64,000 nucleotides of DNA from JAAXHH01 sp965225915. Its GTDB lineage: Bacteria > JAAXHH01. The notes below the pieces were generated by a model. The model did not search any database. It was given only the letters and a program-made list of their open reading frames with translations, and was not told the origin of the DNA. Where the stretch lies: NCBI GenBank assembly GCA_965225915.1, contig OZ245326.1:2790001-2854000 (forward strand), given 5' to 3'. The position numbers and the translations under genes were made by a program. Shown here piece after piece: positions 62,430-64,000 of the stretch. Position 1 is the first letter of the stretch; the number at the start of each line of letters is the position of its first letter.

Positions 62430-64000
62430 ATGCCTGAAGCCAAACTCAATTCCGACCCTCGCCTCAGCGCGCCCATGCGCCGTCATATTCGTTCGATCCT
62501 TATGGACACGGTGGAAGCCTACATGTCCTGGTGCCGTGAGAACAGGTACCATGCCCGTCTGAACAAGACCCTTGCCCAGCGTCAAGAGGAACTGGCCTCG
62601 GCGCGGAGGACCTTGGACCGGCAACGGAAAGAGTCCGATCTCAAGGCGCATATTACCGCCCTCGGCCTGGGCTCGGTAGAGGCATACCAGGCCTGGTGCC
62701 GGGAAAACGGCGTCGGGGATGGCCGTCAGAAGAGCAAGGCGCAGCGGCAGCAGGAGATTCGTCTCGACCACCACCTGCGCTGCCGGAAGTTTGCCACCAG
62801 GTCGACGGCCAGCCAGCACAAAAGGCGACGTAAGGACACCCTGAAACGGATCGCCGCAGGCCAGGCCGACGATCGGGAACTGACCAGTCCCGTCCTGCTG
62901 AGGGTTCAACATATCTTTAACCACGCGTTGGATGATTCTGCCGCCCGGGCAGCCTTTCTAACGCTCCTGCTGCACGTCGAGAAACACGGCCGGTTGTTTC
63001 ACCTGAAACCCGCCATACCGCAATACGGACCGCGGCTCGAGAACAATTTCGTGGACGGGATGGCCGTCCTCGCCACCTGGCACGATCACTGGATTCGAAG
63101 GGTCGAGGACTGGCAGCCGGAAAGCCACAACGCCTGTCGACAGTTCGGCGCGCTGGCAAGGCATCTCCTCGCCGATTACGACGTGCCTCCGTGCATGGAC
63201 ACCTCATTCTTCACAGGTATTGATTCCAGTGCCAGGACGCGACAGTACTGGTTCGTTCACGTTGGCACGGGCAAGAACATCCGCAAGGCGGACATTCCAT
63301 TGCGTTTTACCAAGCGCATGGCCCATGAATTCCTGTTTTCCTCTCCACCTGAATACACCGTGGACGCGGCGCTTCGCTGGGCGCAGGTGACAGGTATGGG
63401 CGGCGATGACCTGCTGGCCGAAGCGGTTTGCGATTCTAAGCTCGGTGATCATTTCGAAGAGGACTCTTTCTGGGAGACCGTACTGCATTTCTTCGTGAAC
63501 AGCCCCATGCTCGACGTGGTCCATGTCGGACCGATCGTCGACTACGTTCATCACCAGCGATTCGTTAGGCAGGAGCGGCGTAATCCGGACGGGAGTGTCA
63601 GCCTGGTCGATCCACCCGACCCCGAATTCACCATGAAAGGCCGTACGCCTGAATCCATGCTCAGGCGTGTAGATGCCTGGCACGGCGCACTGTCGAAAGC
63701 AAATACAAAAACACCAAAAACCTGGCCGTCAACCGGTATCCAGGGATTTGAATGTGTGGACGAGGACGATAGGGCGGGTGAGATACGCAATTGGAAGATC
63801 GAGGAAATCCTGAGCGACCGGGCTCTGGCGGAAGAGGGTAAGGCCATGCGGCACTGCGTGGCAACCTACAAGAACTCGTGCGCCAACGGTCACAGGTCCA
63901 TCTGGTCCATGCAGGTGGGGTACCTGAGTTCCGGGAATACCCGCCGCGTCCTGACCATTGAATTGATCAACAACAAAAGGTATATCCGACAGGTGCGCGG
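62430..64000 (+). CDS. PcfJ-like protein, C-terminus beyond the window
   Basis: An uninterrupted frame of 523 codons that runs off the window end. Near its present C-terminus it has AMRHCVATYKNSCANG, SIWSMQVGY and RVLTIELINNKRYIRQVRG, the recognisable PcfJ-domain core with the histidine-cysteine motif. PcfJ is named from the conjugative plasmid pCF10, but homologues are widespread on chromosomes and their function is not established. The N-terminus carries two copies of a ~50-residue unit (VEAYMSWCREN and VEAYQAWCREN, each followed by a K/Q/R-rich helix). No strong ribosome site was seen, so the start is uncertain; the reading frame extends further upstream. Confidence 0.78.
   Translation, partial: MPEAKLNSDPRLSAPMRRHIRSILMDTVEAYMSWCRENRYHARLNKTLAQRQEELASARRTLDRQRKESDLKAHITALGLGSVEAYQAWCRENGVGDGRQKSKAQRQQEIRLDHHLRCRKFATRSTASQHKRRRKDTLKRIAAGQADDRELTSPVLLRVQHIFNHALDDSAARAAFLTLLLHVEKHGRLFHLKPAIPQYGPRLENNFVDGMAVLATWHDHWIRRVEDWQPESHNACRQFGALARHLLADYDVPPCMDTSFFTGIDSSARTRQYWFVHVGTGKNIRKADIPLRFTKRMAHEFLFSSPPEYTVDAALRWAQVTGMGGDDLLAEAVCDSKLGDHFEEDSFWETVLHFFVNSPMLDVVHVGPIVDYVHHQRFVRQERRNPDGSVSLVDPPDPEFTMKGRTPESMLRRVDAWHGALSKANTKTPKTWPSTGIQGFECVDEDDRAGEIRNWKIEEILSDRALAEEGKAMRHCVATYKNSCANGHRSIWSMQVGYLSSGNTRRVLTIELINNKRYIRQVR

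Overview
The window is about 64 kb of gene-dense, high-GC bacterial chromosome with some fifty protein genes and no rRNA, tRNA or CRISPR array that I could recognise. The organism is a diderm: it has an LptF/LptG-type permease pair, several lipoproteins and periplasmic enzymes. The mix of core genes with a sulfatase, a phytanoyl-CoA dioxygenase, a TauD-type dioxygenase, an enolase-superfamily enzyme and Gfo/Idh oxidoreductase resembles uncultivated FCB-group or Latescibacterota/Poribacteria-like genomes. That placement is inference; no marker gene here settles it. Heme synthesis appears to use the coproporphyrin branch (HemQ-like protein divergent from a ferrochelatase).

Layout. 1-9.7 kb: end of an enolase-superfamily gene, TlpA-like thioredoxin, AhpD-like protein, uvrC, rpsT, a divergent pyrG, a large lipoprotein of six Ig-like repeats plus plant-type leucine-rich repeats, and a PheC-like periplasmic protein. 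9.8-13.5 kb: an operator-like palindrome between divergent promoters, an FG-GAP/UnbV protein translationally coupled to an RnfD/UnbU-like membrane protein, and a MNT/HEPN toxin-antitoxin-like pair with a near-consensus promoter. 13.7-18.6 kb: Gfo/Idh oxidoreductase, YbdK-type glutamate-cysteine ligase, sulfatase, phytanoyl-CoA dioxygenase.

18.7-25.3 kb holds the most interesting unit: a co-directional run of a 97-residue protein, a GlmL/MutL-type ASKHA ATPase, a barrel-sandwich/KOW-like protein, and four membrane proteins, with no cobalamin mutase beside it. I propose it encodes an uncharacterised membrane complex. 25.4-30.0 kb: sugar nucleotidyltransferase, metK, LptG- and LptF-like permeases. 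30.2-36.7 kb: ssb with a strong promoter, a response-regulator-like protein with a degenerate receiver, a TPR lipoprotein, pyrK-pyrD-pyrF with overlapping ends, and a SpoU methyltransferase.

36.7-43.9 kb: hemQ/hemH, a long nicotinamidase-like hydrolase overlapping glutamine-dependent NAD synthetase, a second nitrilase-fold enzyme, a small tail-anchored coiled-coil protein, and queC. 44-50.8 kb: hrpA, a nucleoside transporter, and a processive GT2 glycosyltransferase whose start codon lies 2 bases from that of a divergent GT87-like membrane enzyme. 52.4-58 kb: an SDR, then a minus-strand run M20 deacetylase - unknown membrane-anchored protein - TauD dioxygenase - ruvX - mltG. 58.1-64 kb: lpdA, a DUF255/thioredoxin protein with a DsbD-like tail, a short tandem-repeat spacer, and a PcfJ-like protein cut by the window end.
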